A stretch of 42,847 nucleotides of DNA from Motiliproteus sp036964625 (GTDB taxonomy: Bacteria; Pseudomonadota; Gammaproteobacteria; Pseudomonadales; Balneatricaceae), in contig JBALTG010000029.1 in NCBI GenBank assembly GCA_036964625.1, positions 1-42,847 of the forward strand, given 5' to 3'. Shown in pieces: positions 32,661 to 41,865 of the stretch. Position 1 is the stretch's first letter. Every line of letters begins with the position of its first letter. Under the pieces are notes generated by a model. That model was not told the DNA's origin, searched no databases, and was given only the letters and a program-made list of their open reading frames with translations. A program made the position numbers and the translations under genes.

Positions 32661-33038
32661 TTACTGGTGCCCCTCAATCAGGTGCACCAGCTCCCGATCC
32701 AGCAGTGATTCATCGCCCAGATTCAGCTCCACCAGACGCCGCAGATGGGTCATGCTATCCAGATCGATGGGGCCGCAACTGCATCCCAGAAAATCGGTGC
32801 CGATCCGCGCCAGCGTCAGCGGCAGAACCAGCTGCACATCGCTGTCGAGCCAGGTGTCTAGCAGCAGCTGATCGCCCAACTCGGCCTCAAAACCCGGGGG
32901 ATGGCTCAGCAGCACCCCCTTAAAGGAGATATCCTCGATCTGCACCACCCAGCGGCGCTCACCGACATGGAGCTCGGCCTCGGCATCAAAGGCGATACGG
33001 GTAAAGCGGCGGCGCTCCGCGCTGGATTCTTGACTCAC
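32661..33038 (-). CDS. PilZ-domain protein
   Basis: The 125-residue protein is a single PilZ domain that binds c-di-GMP. Its RRxxR-type motif is ERRRFTRIAF (8-17) and the second motif is DISFKGVLL (36-44; D/NxSxxG). The C-terminal helix is MTHLRRLVELNLGDESLLDR. It is cytoplasmic. It lies on the same strand 110 bp after mshP, at the place where mshQ sits in other MSHA loci, so it may be co-transcribed and link c-di-GMP to pilus function. The last PilZ motif residues appear intact. Confidence 0.92.
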   Translation of the reverse strand: MSQESSAERRRFTRIAFDAEAELHVGERRWVVQIEDISFKGVLLSHPPGFEAELGDQLLLDTWLDSDVQLVLPLTLARIGTDFLGCSCGPIDLDSMTHLRRLVELNLGDESLLDRELVHLIEGHQ

Positions 33039-33148
33039 AGGCTATCCCTCATGTACTGATTGGGTGGCAATACGGTTGCCAACACTATAATCGTAATCCC
33101 TGAATTGTGCATCCGCAGGTTTGGCTTTAGCTGTTCTGCACCGCAGCC

Positions 33149-33574
33149 TTAAGGCCCGATCGTGCGGGAGGCCTGCAGGGTTAGATCGTGGACCGCCCGA
33201 TCGATTCCCTGGCCGCAGACCCCTTGGGCACGCAGGGTAAAATAACGGGTCTGGGTCGCAGCCACAAAGAACGAAGCGCAACGGGCGGCGGCGGTGCAGT
33301 TATTACTGAGCGCTACAGGGCTTAACAGCGCCCCATCGGCAACATCCACACAGGCGCTGACAGGCTCATTAGCAACCTTAAACAACGCCAGCTGGGCGGC
33401 GCTTGCAGCGGCAAGCCGCGCTCGGGTGGACATTATATCGTCGCTATAACTGCGCTGACCGGTTGCCACCAGGCTGCTCACCCCGGCGACGATAACCGCC
33501 ATGATGGTGATCACGAAGATCGCCCCCACCAAGCCCACGCCTCGTTGCCACTTGCCGCTGTTAGGGTAGTTCAC
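33149..33574 (-). CDS. mshP: MSHA minor pilin-like protein MshP
   Basis: A 141-residue prepilin-like protein: short leader ending WQRG, then VGLVGAIFVITIMAVIVAGV as the N-terminal membrane helix. Unlike true pilins there is no glutamate at +5 (the position is G). It has several cysteines in the C-terminal half (ACVD, NNCTAAARC, GVCGQG). I chose GTG at 33574 because GAGG lies 9 nt upstream and the leader length is then typical; ATG at 33589 is an alternative. It overlaps the end of mshO by 14 bp. By position it is MshP, a late gene of the MSHA pilin operon. Confidence 0.75.
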   Translation of the reverse strand: MNYPNSGKWQRGVGLVGAIFVITIMAVIVAGVSSLVATGQRSYSDDIMSTRARLAAASAAQLALFKVANEPVSACVDVADGALLSPVALSNNCTAAARCASFFVAATQTRYFTLRAQGVCGQGIDRAVHDLTLQASRTIGP

Positions 33575-34418
33575 GCAGCTGCACCTCATGCTCAATGCCG
33601 ACACGCTCGACCACCCCCGAATTTCCGGGCTCATAAAAGCTCAGATCGATGCGAACCCGGGTATGCCGTGGCACTGCGATTTTTTCGACCTCAAACCCGC
33701 CGCCGACATTTCTGGCCAGCAGGGTGCGACCTGTCGCGATGCTATCAGGCAACTCAGCCGGGGTGGGTTGAGCATAGCCCTGATCGAGCTGTGCGCCCGG
33801 CCAAACGGCTTGGTAGCGAAACAGTTTATCCCCGCTGACACAGAAGCTGACCGGTGCTTTGAGCAAAAACCAGCGCTGCCGGGGCGAGCGGCCGCTGAAC
33901 GTTTCCGCGGTGGCAAAGCTGACGGTCGCGACCTTGACCGCCGTGCGTGGTTCGACGACCAGCAGATCCGCATAGCGCTGCTCGATAGCGCCTCGCGATA
34001 ATGCCCCCCCGGTATACACTTGTGCCAGGGAACCCGGATCCACCGCCGCATAGAAGGGTCCGGCGACAGGCAGGCCCGGGACTTCCATCGGAATGCTGGT
34101 AAAACTTGTTAGTGCCGTTGCGGTCGGCAGATCCTCATAATGGCTGGCTCCGACCTGGGGTATAAATTCGATACAGTGACCGTTATCGCTACGGACACTG
34201 CCGGGCAGTGCCCCGCGTAACTCCTGCGAGATACGTGCGATCACCACTCTGCTGGTCGACCCGAGCCGTTCCCGGCGGGCGGTGTCAGCATAGCCCAGCG
34301 CACTGTTGACGATAAACTGGGTCATCCCGAATGACATGATGCCCAGCAGTACGATCACCACGATCAGCTCGATCAGGGTGAATCCGGCGTGTTTAGAAGG
34401 CGCGGTTAATGGCTTCAT
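33561..34418 (-). CDS. mshO: MSHA minor pilin MshO
   Basis: The 285-residue product has a type IV prepilin signal, SKHAG then FTLIELIVVIVLLGI (about 12-27) with E at +5, and a long C-terminal domain that fits MshO, a PulJ/GspJ-like minor pilin. Its ATG overlaps the mshD stop by one base (TGATG). Processing would need a prepilin peptidase encoded elsewhere. Position and size fit MshO between mshD and mshP. Confidence 0.9.
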   Translation of the reverse strand: MKPLTAPSKHAGFTLIELIVVIVLLGIMSFGMTQFIVNSALGYADTARRERLGSTSRVVIARISQELRGALPGSVRSDNGHCIEFIPQVGASHYEDLPTATALTSFTSIPMEVPGLPVAGPFYAAVDPGSLAQVYTGGALSRGAIEQRYADLLVVEPRTAVKVATVSFATAETFSGRSPRQRWFLLKAPVSFCVSGDKLFRYQAVWPGAQLDQGYAQPTPAELPDSIATGRTLLARNVGGGFEVEKIAVPRHTRVRIDLSFYEPGNSGVVERVGIEHEVQLRELP

Positions 34419-34978
34419 CAGAGGTCAGTACGGTAAAAAACAAAAGGGATAGCAGCCGTTTGTGCGGGTGGCTTGATGCTAATCGCCACTTTTTTTGCCG
34501 CTTGCGGGGACAGTCCAAGATCCGTACCGGCATACGTAACGCTAATGATGACCCGATAGCCGCTGTAGTCCGCGCGCTCCGCACCCCAGGCGTTGCGGGG
34601 CAGCTCGCCCTCAGGATCGGTGATGTAATCATCAACATCATTGTAGCTATTCTCCGCAGTAGCGCCGCCGCGCGCTTCTACGCCATCGCGCCCCAACGCA
34701 TGCGGCGCCGTGCAGGGCGCACAGCTGCCACCGCCACCCGGCGAAAGCTGGTCGTAACGCTGCCCCATGATCTCGTCTGCGTAGGCGTTGGCCAACGCAA
34801 CCGAGCGACTCTGCCACAGACTGTCGGCGCTGAACTGCAGACTAAACTGCAACGACTTGGCCACCGCCAACAACGTAATCGACAAGATTGCGATAGTGAT
34901 CACGAGCTCGACCAGGGTAAACCCTGAAGAGTGATGCCCGAGCTTGGGTACAGGCTGATTCGCCGCGTGTTTAGGCAT
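34418..34978 (-). CDS. mshD: MSHA minor pilin MshD
   Basis: The 186-residue product has a prepilin leader ending HHSSG, then FTLVELVITIAILSITLLAV with E at +5, like GspI/MshD minor pilins. Cysteines in GGSCAPCTAP near 100 may form a disulphide. ATG at 34978 overlaps the last 8 bases of mshC, as coupled genes do, and gives a usual leader length (about 19). An earlier in-frame start lies inside mshC and adds a proline-rich stretch. Confidence 0.88.
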   Translation of the reverse strand: MPKHAANQPVPKLGHHSSGFTLVELVITIAILSITLLAVAKSLQFSLQFSADSLWQSRSVALANAYADEIMGQRYDQLSPGGGGSCAPCTAPHALGRDGVEARGGATAENSYNDVDDYITDPEGELPRNAWGAERADYSGYRVIISVTYAGTDLGLSPQAAKKVAISIKPPAQTAAIPFVFYRTDL

Positions 34979-35597
34979 CGTTACGGCAACTCTCGGCAGA
35001 GTCGGCGGCGTAGGCATAACCTTCCACGGTGATACAGGCATAGCGACTGGATGAGGTGCCTTGACGCGCGCTGAAGCCGACTTCAACGTAGATGTTTTCA
35101 GGCGGATCAGGCCGATCGATCCGGTTAACCCGAATAACCTGCCCCAACGAGCCGTAGTCCAGTGTTACAGCGGTTGATGCTATATCGATGCCCTTGAAGG
35201 TCAGAGAGCTGGCTCCGCTACGCGATAACGCCACCGCGCGGATCAGCTCGCCATCGCTCTCCAACAGGCGATTATTCAGGTTGCCGCTCCAATCGAGTTC
35301 GCCATCGCCGTCAAGATCGATCCAGACACTTAACAACCAGTGCCCCGCATCGGCTGCCGAGAGGGTAAAGCTGACGGTCTCGGCAGTCCGGCCCAGCGCA
35401 TGCTGCTGGGCAAAACGTGCCTGCGCGATCAGCTGGTCTTTGAGTTGCAGGTCGTGATGGGTCTGGGTGTTGCCGAACCGGGAGATCGCTACCGCAGAGA
35501 GGATGCCAAGCAGCGCAATCACCACAATCAGCTCGACCAGAGTAAAACCCGCAGCCCTGCGAGACAACGCAGGGGGACGGGTCAACCAATCAGGCAT
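34971..35597 (-). CDS. mshC: MSHA minor pilin MshC
   Basis: The 208-residue product shows a prepilin signal (leader ending RRAAG, then FTLVELIVVIALLGI with E at +5) and a GspH-like minor-pilin body. An acidic DLDGDGELDWSG loop (about 94-105) may bind Ca2+. Its start is 7 bp after mshA. A C-terminal cysteine pair (YACITV, ESCRND) may be disulphide-linked. Confidence 0.88.
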   Translation of the reverse strand: MPDWLTRPPALSRRAAGFTLVELIVVIALLGILSAVAISRFGNTQTHHDLQLKDQLIAQARFAQQHALGRTAETVSFTLSAADAGHWLLSVWIDLDGDGELDWSGNLNNRLLESDGELIRAVALSRSGASSLTFKGIDIASTAVTLDYGSLGQVIRVNRIDRPDPPENIYVEVGFSARQGTSSSRYACITVEGYAYAADSAESCRNDA

Positions 35598-35604
35598 ACA
35601 GGTG

Positions 35605-36087
35605 CTATAACTTTCCGTCAGCTTCTACCGTGACGGCACGCGTGCTGGAGTTGTACGTGATGGAGCGGGCAAAATCACCCGCCGACTTGTAGGTATAAAC
35701 ACACTCTGGCGCAGCGGAGGTGATGCGGTAATCCGGGGTGGTTCCGGTCACGCTCGGCGCATTGGCTTGCAGCAACTTGGTCCAGACCTCCTCGCAATTC
35801 AGATCCGCCTCATTGCCAATACTCATCGGCGCCCCTTTGGCGTTTACGTGCAACGTGCCATCACCAAAACCACGCACCTCACCACTGGACACGCCTTCGG
35901 CAATCGCCTGCGCCCTAATCAGCGCCACGCCGGTCGCAAACGCAGCACCGGCACCGCTGACGGCGGCCGTGTGAGCATCGTCGGTAACATTCATAAACCG
36001 CGGTAAAGCCACGGCGGAAAGTATGCCCAACAGCGCGATGACCACGATCAATTCAATAATCGTAAAGCCGGATTGTTTCCTGTTCAT
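35605..36087 (-). CDS. mshA: MSHA major pilin (MshA/MshB-like)
   Basis: The 160-residue type IVa-like pilin has a leader of only a few residues (RKQSG) before FTIIELIVVIALLGI with E at +5. The globular part has two cysteines, in LNCEEVW and PECVYTY, enclosing a loop in the usual pilin manner. ATG at 36087 follows AAGGAG by 5 nt; a GTG two codons earlier is possible. In other MSHA loci mshB and mshA both lie here, but only one gene is present; I call it the major pilin by position and gap upstream. Confidence 0.9.
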   Translation of the reverse strand: MNRKQSGFTIIELIVVIALLGILSAVALPRFMNVTDDAHTAAVSGAGAAFATGVALIRAQAIAEGVSSGEVRGFGDGTLHVNAKGAPMSIGNEADLNCEEVWTKLLQANAPSVTGTTPDYRITSAAPECVYTYKSAGDFARSITYNSSTRAVTVEADGKL

Positions 36088-36409
36088 GTCCACTCCTTAA
36101 CCCTACCTGGTATTTTATAGGGCCACGTTATAGCAGTTACATTATGAGTCAAGTCTGACCCGCGACTATCTTGAGCTACGTCAGTAAATCAAGGATTTTT
36201 AAGGCTCAACGCGGGCTCGGCAAACACGATCCAACGCGCCAGGCCCGGTTATCGGATCGTCGTCCTAACAGACTTTAGCCTAGCAGCCTGTCGTTATCAG
36301 CCCGCTCAACGCCATTTCGGGCGTACGCTAGCGCTGCTAGCAAAACCCGGCGATCAGCCGCGCCAGCACCCACAACCCACATTGGCCTGTGCGCAGGCAC
36401 CCTACACGC
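36088..36409. promoter_or_regulatory. intergenic region before the pilin gene
   Basis: This 322-bp gap between mshG and the major pilin replaces mshF and mshB. It probably holds a separate pilin promoter: on the minus strand TTGACT is followed 14 nt later by TATAAC, an imperfect sigma-70 pair. No gene is supported in it. Confidence 0.4.
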
Positions 36410-37642
36410 TTAACGATTAATGCTGCCACTGAGCTCCCATAGCGGCAGAAAGACCCCGAGCGCCAGTACCAGCACCATCATCCCGATGGCGACTATCAGG
36501 ATCGGTTCGATCGCACTGGACAGGCCCTTGAGGTCATATTCGACCTCCTGGTCGTAAAAATCCGCTACCTCTTCCAGCAGCTCATCGACATTACCGGTCT
36601 CTTCGCCCACTGCCAGCATCTGCAATACCAGCGGGCTAAACATATGGGTCTGATGCGCGGTGCGGGTAAAACTCTCGCCGCGCTCGATCCCTTTGCGCAT
36701 CCCCTGAATCTTGTCCCCGATATAGCTGTTTCCCACCGCCGATGCCACGATCGCCAACCCCTGCTCAATCGGGATACCGGCACGCATCACTACCGCAAAC
36801 GTACGCGTAAAGCGCCCCAGGGTAATGCGGGTAAACAGGCCGCCAACCACCGGCAAACCCAGCTTGTAGCGATCCCACTGGCGCATCCCGCGCTCGGTGT
36901 GTATATGCCGCTTAAAGGCGACAAAGCTGGCGACACCGCCCCCCATCAGCAGGTACCAATAATCCCGGGTAAAACTGGAGATACTGACCAGCACCTGGGT
37001 CTGCCAGGGCAGTTCGGCACCGAGGCTTGCGAACACCCCAGCAAAAGCCGGAATCACGAAAATATTGATGATCGCCATGGCGATCCCAATGGCCAAGATC
37101 ACGAACGTCGGATAACGGGTGGCAGACTTGAGATTCTTGATGGTGGTTCGTTCAAGCTCCAGGTGCTTGGCGATCTGTGCAAACGCCTGGTCCAGATTAC
37201 CGGTGTTTTCACCGACATGGATCAGGCTGACATAGAGCCGCGAGAACACTTTGGGGTGGGCGTGAATCGCCCCGGACAGCGCATTACCCTGCTCCAGGTC
37301 GTCGGTCACCTGGTTCAGGGTCTGCTGCAGCAGTGGGTTACGTACCGACAGCGCCAGCCCTCGCATCGCCCGGGTGATCGGCACCCCGGCTTTGATCAAA
37401 CTGCGCATCTGGCGACTGAAGATAATCAACTCATCGAGTGACACCCGCTGCAAAAATACAGGCGTGGTCATCGGGATATCACCCGCCTTGGTGACACCCT
37501 CCTCTTGGGCCGGCACGATACTGATCGGGGTGATCTGCCGCTCAACCAACACGCTGGCGACTTGACGCGCGGTAGCGGCCTGCTGGCAGCCCTTGACCTG
37601 CTCGCCGGCGGCATTGCGGCCGGTAAAATTAAAACCGGGCAT
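36410..37642 (-). CDS. mshG: MSHA inner-membrane platform protein MshG
   Basis: The 410-residue product is a GspF/PilC-family platform protein with two T2SSF domains (about 75-200 and 275-400). Each has the LEQGxxLSxAI / IERGESFTRT type of motif, and there are three or more membrane helices, for instance PTFVILAIGIAMAIINIFVI and PILIVAIGMMVLVLALGV at the end. It anchors the assembly ATPase MshE and the pilin assembly complex. It starts 5 bp after the mshE stop, and is probably co-transcribed. Confidence 0.93.
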   Translation of the reverse strand: MPGFNFTGRNAAGEQVKGCQQAATARQVASVLVERQITPISIVPAQEEGVTKAGDIPMTTPVFLQRVSLDELIIFSRQMRSLIKAGVPITRAMRGLALSVRNPLLQQTLNQVTDDLEQGNALSGAIHAHPKVFSRLYVSLIHVGENTGNLDQAFAQIAKHLELERTTIKNLKSATRYPTFVILAIGIAMAIINIFVIPAFAGVFASLGAELPWQTQVLVSISSFTRDYWYLLMGGGVASFVAFKRHIHTERGMRQWDRYKLGLPVVGGLFTRITLGRFTRTFAVVMRAGIPIEQGLAIVASAVGNSYIGDKIQGMRKGIERGESFTRTAHQTHMFSPLVLQMLAVGEETGNVDELLEEVADFYDQEVEYDLKGLSSAIEPILIVAIGMMVLVLALGVFLPLWELSGSINR

Positions 37643-37647
37643 CGTGG

Positions 37648-39435
37648 TCAGCGCCCCATCGGTTCAAGGTGCAACCGGGTTCCACCCTGATGCGTGGCTG
37701 ACGGCGCCGGGGCGCAGACCGGATTGGTGGCAACTGTCTCCGCCCGCTCGGTGACCCGAAACACCTCTTCGAGCGTGGTACGCCCCATCCCGGCATATTC
37801 CAGCGCGCTCTGGGCCAGCGTCTTGAACCCCTCCGAGTTACGCGCGGCATGCGCGAAGGCCGCACTATCGGCAGCCCGGAGCGCGTCGGCCATATTGTCA
37901 TCGAGCTCCAGCAGCTCGAAAATACCGACCCGGCCACTGTAGCCGGTGTTGTTGCAATAGGTGCAGCCGCTGCCATGGTGTAGCGCCAGACTCTGGCTCT
38001 CGACCCCCAGCTCCTCATCCAACCAGGCTTGTTCGGTATGACTGGGGATATAGGGAATTTTGCAGTGAGCGCATATTTTACGAACCAGCCGCTGGGCCAG
38101 GATCCCGCGCAGCGCAGACGCGGCCATAAAGCCCTCGACACCGATATCCACCAGCCGCATCGCCGAGCTGATGGCGTCGTTAGTGTGCAGGGTCGACAGC
38201 ACCAGGTGGCCCGTCATGGCTGCGCGCAGGGCGATGTCAGCCGTTTCACTATCGCGAATCTCGCCCACCAGCAGTATATCGGGATCCTGGCGCAGGGCCG
38301 CGCGCAGCACCGTGGCAAAGCTCAGCCCGATTTTGGGGTTGATATTCACCTGGTTGACCCGTTCCAGCCGGTACTCAACCGGATCCTCGACGGTGATCAC
38401 CTTCTTGGTCGGCTGATTAAGCTCCATCAACGCACCGTACAGAGTGGTGGTCTTACCGCTCCCCGTGGGGCCGGTCACCAGAATCAAGCCATGCGGCCGG
38501 TGGATCAAACGCCGCAGGCGGCTGAGGAGTTCATCAGGCAAACCCGATTGATCCAGGCCCATCGAGACGCCGGATTGATCCAGCAAACGCATCACCACCG
38601 ACTCGCCATTCTGGATCGGCATGGTTGAGATTCGCACATCCAAACTATGCCCGCTGACATTGATGCTAAAACGGCCATCCTGCGGCAGGCGTTTTTCGGA
38701 GATGTTCAACTCCGCCATCAGTTTGAGCCGCAACACCAGCGCGGTGGCGACCCGGGTCTCTTTCACGACATGCTCCTGCAACACCCCATCGATCCGCTGG
38801 CGGATGCGCAGCACCTTTTCATCGGGCTCGATGTGAATATCGGAGGCTCTAACCTGCACCGCGTCTTCAAAGATCGACTGCAGTAATTTGACCACCGGCA
38901 CTTCGGAGTCGTCAGACGCGGCGAGACCGGCGAGATCAAAGGCATCATCGGCGATCTCCTCATCCAGCTCGACCGCCAGACTGGAGATCTCATCGGTGCG
39001 CCGGTAGACCCGATCCAGGGTGCTCAGCAGCTGGCTCTCAGCCACAACCGCCTGACGCACGGATTTGGGCAGCAACCGTTGCAGCTCGTCGAATGCAAAC
39101 AGGTCCATCGGATCGGCCATGCCGACCAGAAAATAATCCGTGTGCTCTTTCAGCACGATGGAGCGGAACCGCCGTGCGTGGGCTTCCGACAGCCGCGCGA
39201 CCTCTTGGGGGGCAAAGGCGTAATGGGTCAGTTCTACCGCGGGAATATTGAGCTGCTGCGACAAAAACCCGGTAAAACTGTTCTCGGTCACCATCCCCAT
39301 GCCAACCAGGGTGCGTCCCAGTTTCTGCCCGGTCAGCTTCTGCTTAGCCAGTGCCTCCTGGAGCTGAGACTCCGTAATCACGCCGTTCTGAACCAACAGA
39401 TCACCGATCCGAATTTTCTTGCCTGCGGCCACCAT
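37648..39435 (-). CDS. mshE: MSHA pilus assembly ATPase MshE with MshEN domain
   Basis: The 595-residue product is a GspE/PilB-class ATPase. The N-terminal MshEN domain (about 5-60) shows RIGDLLVQNGVITESQLQEA and KLGRTLVGMGMVTE, the twin motif that binds c-di-GMP in this family. Walker A GPTGSGKT is at 322-329, followed by DPDILLVGEIRD (Asp/Walker B) and the zinc-binding tetracysteine CAHC and CTYC near 452-490. It powers pilus extension. GGAG 6 nt before the ATG supports the start. No retraction ATPase is next to it. The C-terminus after about 570 is a proline-rich tail longer than usual. Confidence 0.95.
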   Translation of the reverse strand: MVAAGKKIRIGDLLVQNGVITESQLQEALAKQKLTGQKLGRTLVGMGMVTENSFTGFLSQQLNIPAVELTHYAFAPQEVARLSEAHARRFRSIVLKEHTDYFLVGMADPMDLFAFDELQRLLPKSVRQAVVAESQLLSTLDRVYRRTDEISSLAVELDEEIADDAFDLAGLAASDDSEVPVVKLLQSIFEDAVQVRASDIHIEPDEKVLRIRQRIDGVLQEHVVKETRVATALVLRLKLMAELNISEKRLPQDGRFSINVSGHSLDVRISTMPIQNGESVVMRLLDQSGVSMGLDQSGLPDELLSRLRRLIHRPHGLILVTGPTGSGKTTTLYGALMELNQPTKKVITVEDPVEYRLERVNQVNINPKIGLSFATVLRAALRQDPDILLVGEIRDSETADIALRAAMTGHLVLSTLHTNDAISSAMRLVDIGVEGFMAASALRGILAQRLVRKICAHCKIPYIPSHTEQAWLDEELGVESQSLALHHGSGCTYCNNTGYSGRVGIFELLELDDNMADALRAADSAAFAHAARNSEGFKTLAQSALEYAGMGRTTLEEVFRVTERAETVATNPVCAPAPSATHQGGTRLHLEPMGR

Positions 39436-39510
39436 GATCGCTCCTAGCCTCCCAACCGGGCCAGGCGTTGACCGGCCCTGCCAGCGAACGCCTGTATCAA
39501 TTGAATGAGT

Positions 39511-40197
39511 TTAAACACCTAACCAATCCCGGGTCGAACTCAGGGTGTACACCAGCAGCGTCACCCGCGCGCGCGGCTGCGCATCAAGCCGGTAGTCGAT
39601 CCGATCCCAAAAAAGTGCGCTACTGGATTGCTCCAGCGCGTGTAAAAAGGCCTGCACCTGAGCGTACTCGCCCTCGATCACCAGCTCCAAGTCATGCCGG
39701 AACAGTCCCGCAGCAGACTTATGTTCAGGTTCAGGTTCAGGCTTCGCCCCGGCAGCAACCGCCGCATTACCCAGCTCGATCTTGACCGGTGCCGCTTTAC
39801 GCGCCCGCACCAGCCGAACGCCCTGATGCCCCTGCAGAATCTGCTGCAACAGCGCACCCATCTGCTGCGGCTCAACCAGCGCCGCAGAGACCGTTTTCAG
39901 CCCCTTCGCATCGGCCGCAGACTGACGCTTAAAGGCATCAATCTGCTGCTGTAGTTGGACGTTGGGATCTTTGGCCTGCAGCGCCTTCGCCAGTTCGTAA
40001 TCGACCCGGCCCTCCGCACCTTCGAGCTGCACTTTCTGCAACTCAGACACCAGCCTGGCACTCTCTTTCTGCGCCGGTTCAAGCAGGTAGGTAAAGGTCG
40101 AAAGCGTCAACGCCACGATCAGGGTCGTGAGTACCAACAGCCGCTCGCGCAGGCTCAAAGCATCAAAAAGTGCCGCCCAGCTACGAATTTTTTGCAT
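39511..40197 (-). CDS. mshJ: MSHA biogenesis protein MshJ
   Basis: The 228-residue product has one membrane helix near its N-terminus (LLVLTTLIVALTLSTFTYLL, about 20-39), a charged coiled coil (40-105) and a C-terminal ferredoxin-like domain (about 160-225), like GspM/PilO-type proteins and MshJ. It would help hold the platform. Its ATG overlaps the stop of the preceding gene by one base (TGATG). In other loci mshK, L, M and N follow; here mshE comes next after 75 bp. Confidence 0.85.
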   Translation of the reverse strand: MQKIRSWAALFDALSLRERLLVLTTLIVALTLSTFTYLLEPAQKESARLVSELQKVQLEGAEGRVDYELAKALQAKDPNVQLQQQIDAFKRQSAADAKGLKTVSAALVEPQQMGALLQQILQGHQGVRLVRARKAAPVKIELGNAAVAAGAKPEPEPEHKSAAGLFRHDLELVIEGEYAQVQAFLHALEQSSSALFWDRIDYRLDAQPRARVTLLVYTLSSTRDWLGV

Positions 40198-40793
40198 CAG
40201 CCACGCCCCCCGGATCGACGGCCACTGAGCTTGAATTCGACCCCCGCAGCCGCCTCGGTCAATTCAAACTGATCAAACAGGGTATTTTCATACGCGCTAG
40301 CCTGGCCCAGTCGCTGCAAATACTGAGGGATAAGCGCCGCATCACGGGCATGGCCCTGCAAAGCGATCCGGGTGCCGTTTTCACTCGCCTGAATGCGCTC
40401 CAACCGGACCCCGTTCAGCGCCTGTTCCGACAGGCCGGTTAACAGCGGCGAAAAGATCCCCGTGCCGGCCGCAGGCAGCTGGGCTAGAAACTCACCGTAA
40501 CGACGCTGTACCTGCTGTTGCTGCTGGAGCCGGTCGCGGGTCTGCCGCAACTCGGGCGATTCCGCGTTAGGGTGTTTCTGCTTACGCAGGATCAGGGTCT
40601 CGGTCGACAGTTCGAGTTGCTGCTGGGACAGCAGGGTGACTTCCTGCTGCAATGCACTCACCCCCCGGGTCTCAAGCACCGTCGTAACCAGCAACCCCAG
40701 CGCGATGGCCAGCAATAGCAGCAACGAGGTTAGGGCGGAGAACGGTACGCGCACTTTCTCTTGTTTAAGAAACAGATTGATCTGCTGCTTCAT
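40197..40793 (-). CDS. PilN-like MSHA protein (MshI2)
   Basis: The 198-residue product has the layout of PilN/GspL C-terminal proteins: short cytoplasmic start with INLF, one membrane helix (about 18-40), a glutamine-rich coiled coil (41-110) and a small C-terminal domain. It interacts with the PilM-like protein encoded just before it in the usual scheme. Its ATG overlaps the stop of that gene (ATGA). It is often named mshI2 in marine gammaproteobacteria. Confidence 0.85.
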   Translation of the reverse strand: MKQQINLFLKQEKVRVPFSALTSLLLLLAIALGLLVTTVLETRGVSALQQEVTLLSQQQLELSTETLILRKQKHPNAESPELRQTRDRLQQQQQVQRRYGEFLAQLPAAGTGIFSPLLTGLSEQALNGVRLERIQASENGTRIALQGHARDAALIPQYLQRLGQASAYENTLFDQFELTEAAAGVEFKLSGRRSGGRG

Positions 40794-41686
40794 GCTGGAT
40801 TCTCCGGTAATACAGCCGCCACCGCCAACATCACCTGTGCCTGCAGTACCGGCGTCAGCGCCGGTTCACAGCTAAAATACTCACCCAGATCCAACTGCAC
40901 CAACTCAACCTCCAGATTGTTGCGCAGCTGCCCCAGCAACGGCGTCTCCCCCGGCTGCAACGGACACACCAGTAAGCGTAAACAAGGCGGCTTGCCGATC
41001 TGACTTTCAAAGTAATCCAGCGAGCGCTGCAGATCCAACACCAAATTACCGGCGCGGGATTCGATATCCTCGACATCGGTCGAGAGAAACTGCGCTGGAG
41101 TATCCACCTTACGGGTCAGATAAAGACCCGACTCAGACACTAAATTGATGATGCTGGTGGGCGCGTGCAGCCCCAAAATAGCGGTATCCAGCGTTGCCCC
41201 CTCTAATGCTTTCAAGCGCAGCAGCGCCAACTCGGGGATTTCGATGGCATCCAGGGTCAGGCCCGCCGCCTCGGTAAAAGAGACAATCGCCTCAGAGACC
41301 TGCGGCTCAATGGCGACCACATACAGCATCTTACTGCGGCCCCGGTAAGCATCGTCAGGCAAAGTAAAATAATCGAGCACCGCATCGGTAACATCAAAGG
41401 AGACCATATCCTTGATCCGCCAGCGCAGCGCGTCGGCCAGCTCAGCATCTGCCACCGCAGGCGCCTCCACCAGCAACAAGCTGTAATCGTGGGGACGTAA
41501 CACCCAGGTCGTCGCGCAACCGCCGACGCCCCAACCGGACACCGCAGCTTTCAACAGCTCCGGGGTATCGAGGCGGCACTGCTCCAGCTGCTGACAGCGC
41601 AACGGATTGGCCTGACGGCTATCATAATGGGCAAACCCGAGCCCACCTTCATTAAGAGTCAATCCGACCCGTCCGCGACCCGACAT
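40790..41686 (-). CDS. mshI: PilM-like MSHA protein MshI
   Basis: The 298-residue cytoplasmic protein fits the PilM/MshI actin-like fold. It is the first gene of the compact leftward MSHA operon. RWRIKDMVSFDVTDAVLDYF (about 88-107) and the DTAILGLHAPTSIINLVSES strand-turn region (163-182) fit the family. A true phosphate-binding loop is not obvious. Together with the PilN-like product it would form the cytoplasmic ring. Confidence 0.88.
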   Translation of the reverse strand: MSGRGRVGLTLNEGGLGFAHYDSRQANPLRCQQLEQCRLDTPELLKAAVSGWGVGGCATTWVLRPHDYSLLLVEAPAVADAELADALRWRIKDMVSFDVTDAVLDYFTLPDDAYRGRSKMLYVVAIEPQVSEAIVSFTEAAGLTLDAIEIPELALLRLKALEGATLDTAILGLHAPTSIINLVSESGLYLTRKVDTPAQFLSTDVEDIESRAGNLVLDLQRSLDYFESQIGKPPCLRLLVCPLQPGETPLLGQLRNNLEVELVQLDLGEYFSCEPALTPVLQAQVMLAVAAVLPENPA

Positions 41687-41865
41687 TCTCTTAGTAAACA
41701 GGCTGATCAGACCTCTCCCTTATTGTTGCTATAAAGCGCACATTCTAAGCCCGTCTTTTAACACAGGCCACCACCGATTGCCACGCGGGGGCCTTCATCG
41801 ACCTGCGCATTAAACTGTTGTTGACTCCGACTAGGTATACGGGTCTAATACGCCCCGATTACGTT

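Noticed and set aside
36644..37441. 265-codon rightward frame
   Set aside because: Antisense to mshG; no domain, rich in His/Gln/Pro as expected for a shadow frame.
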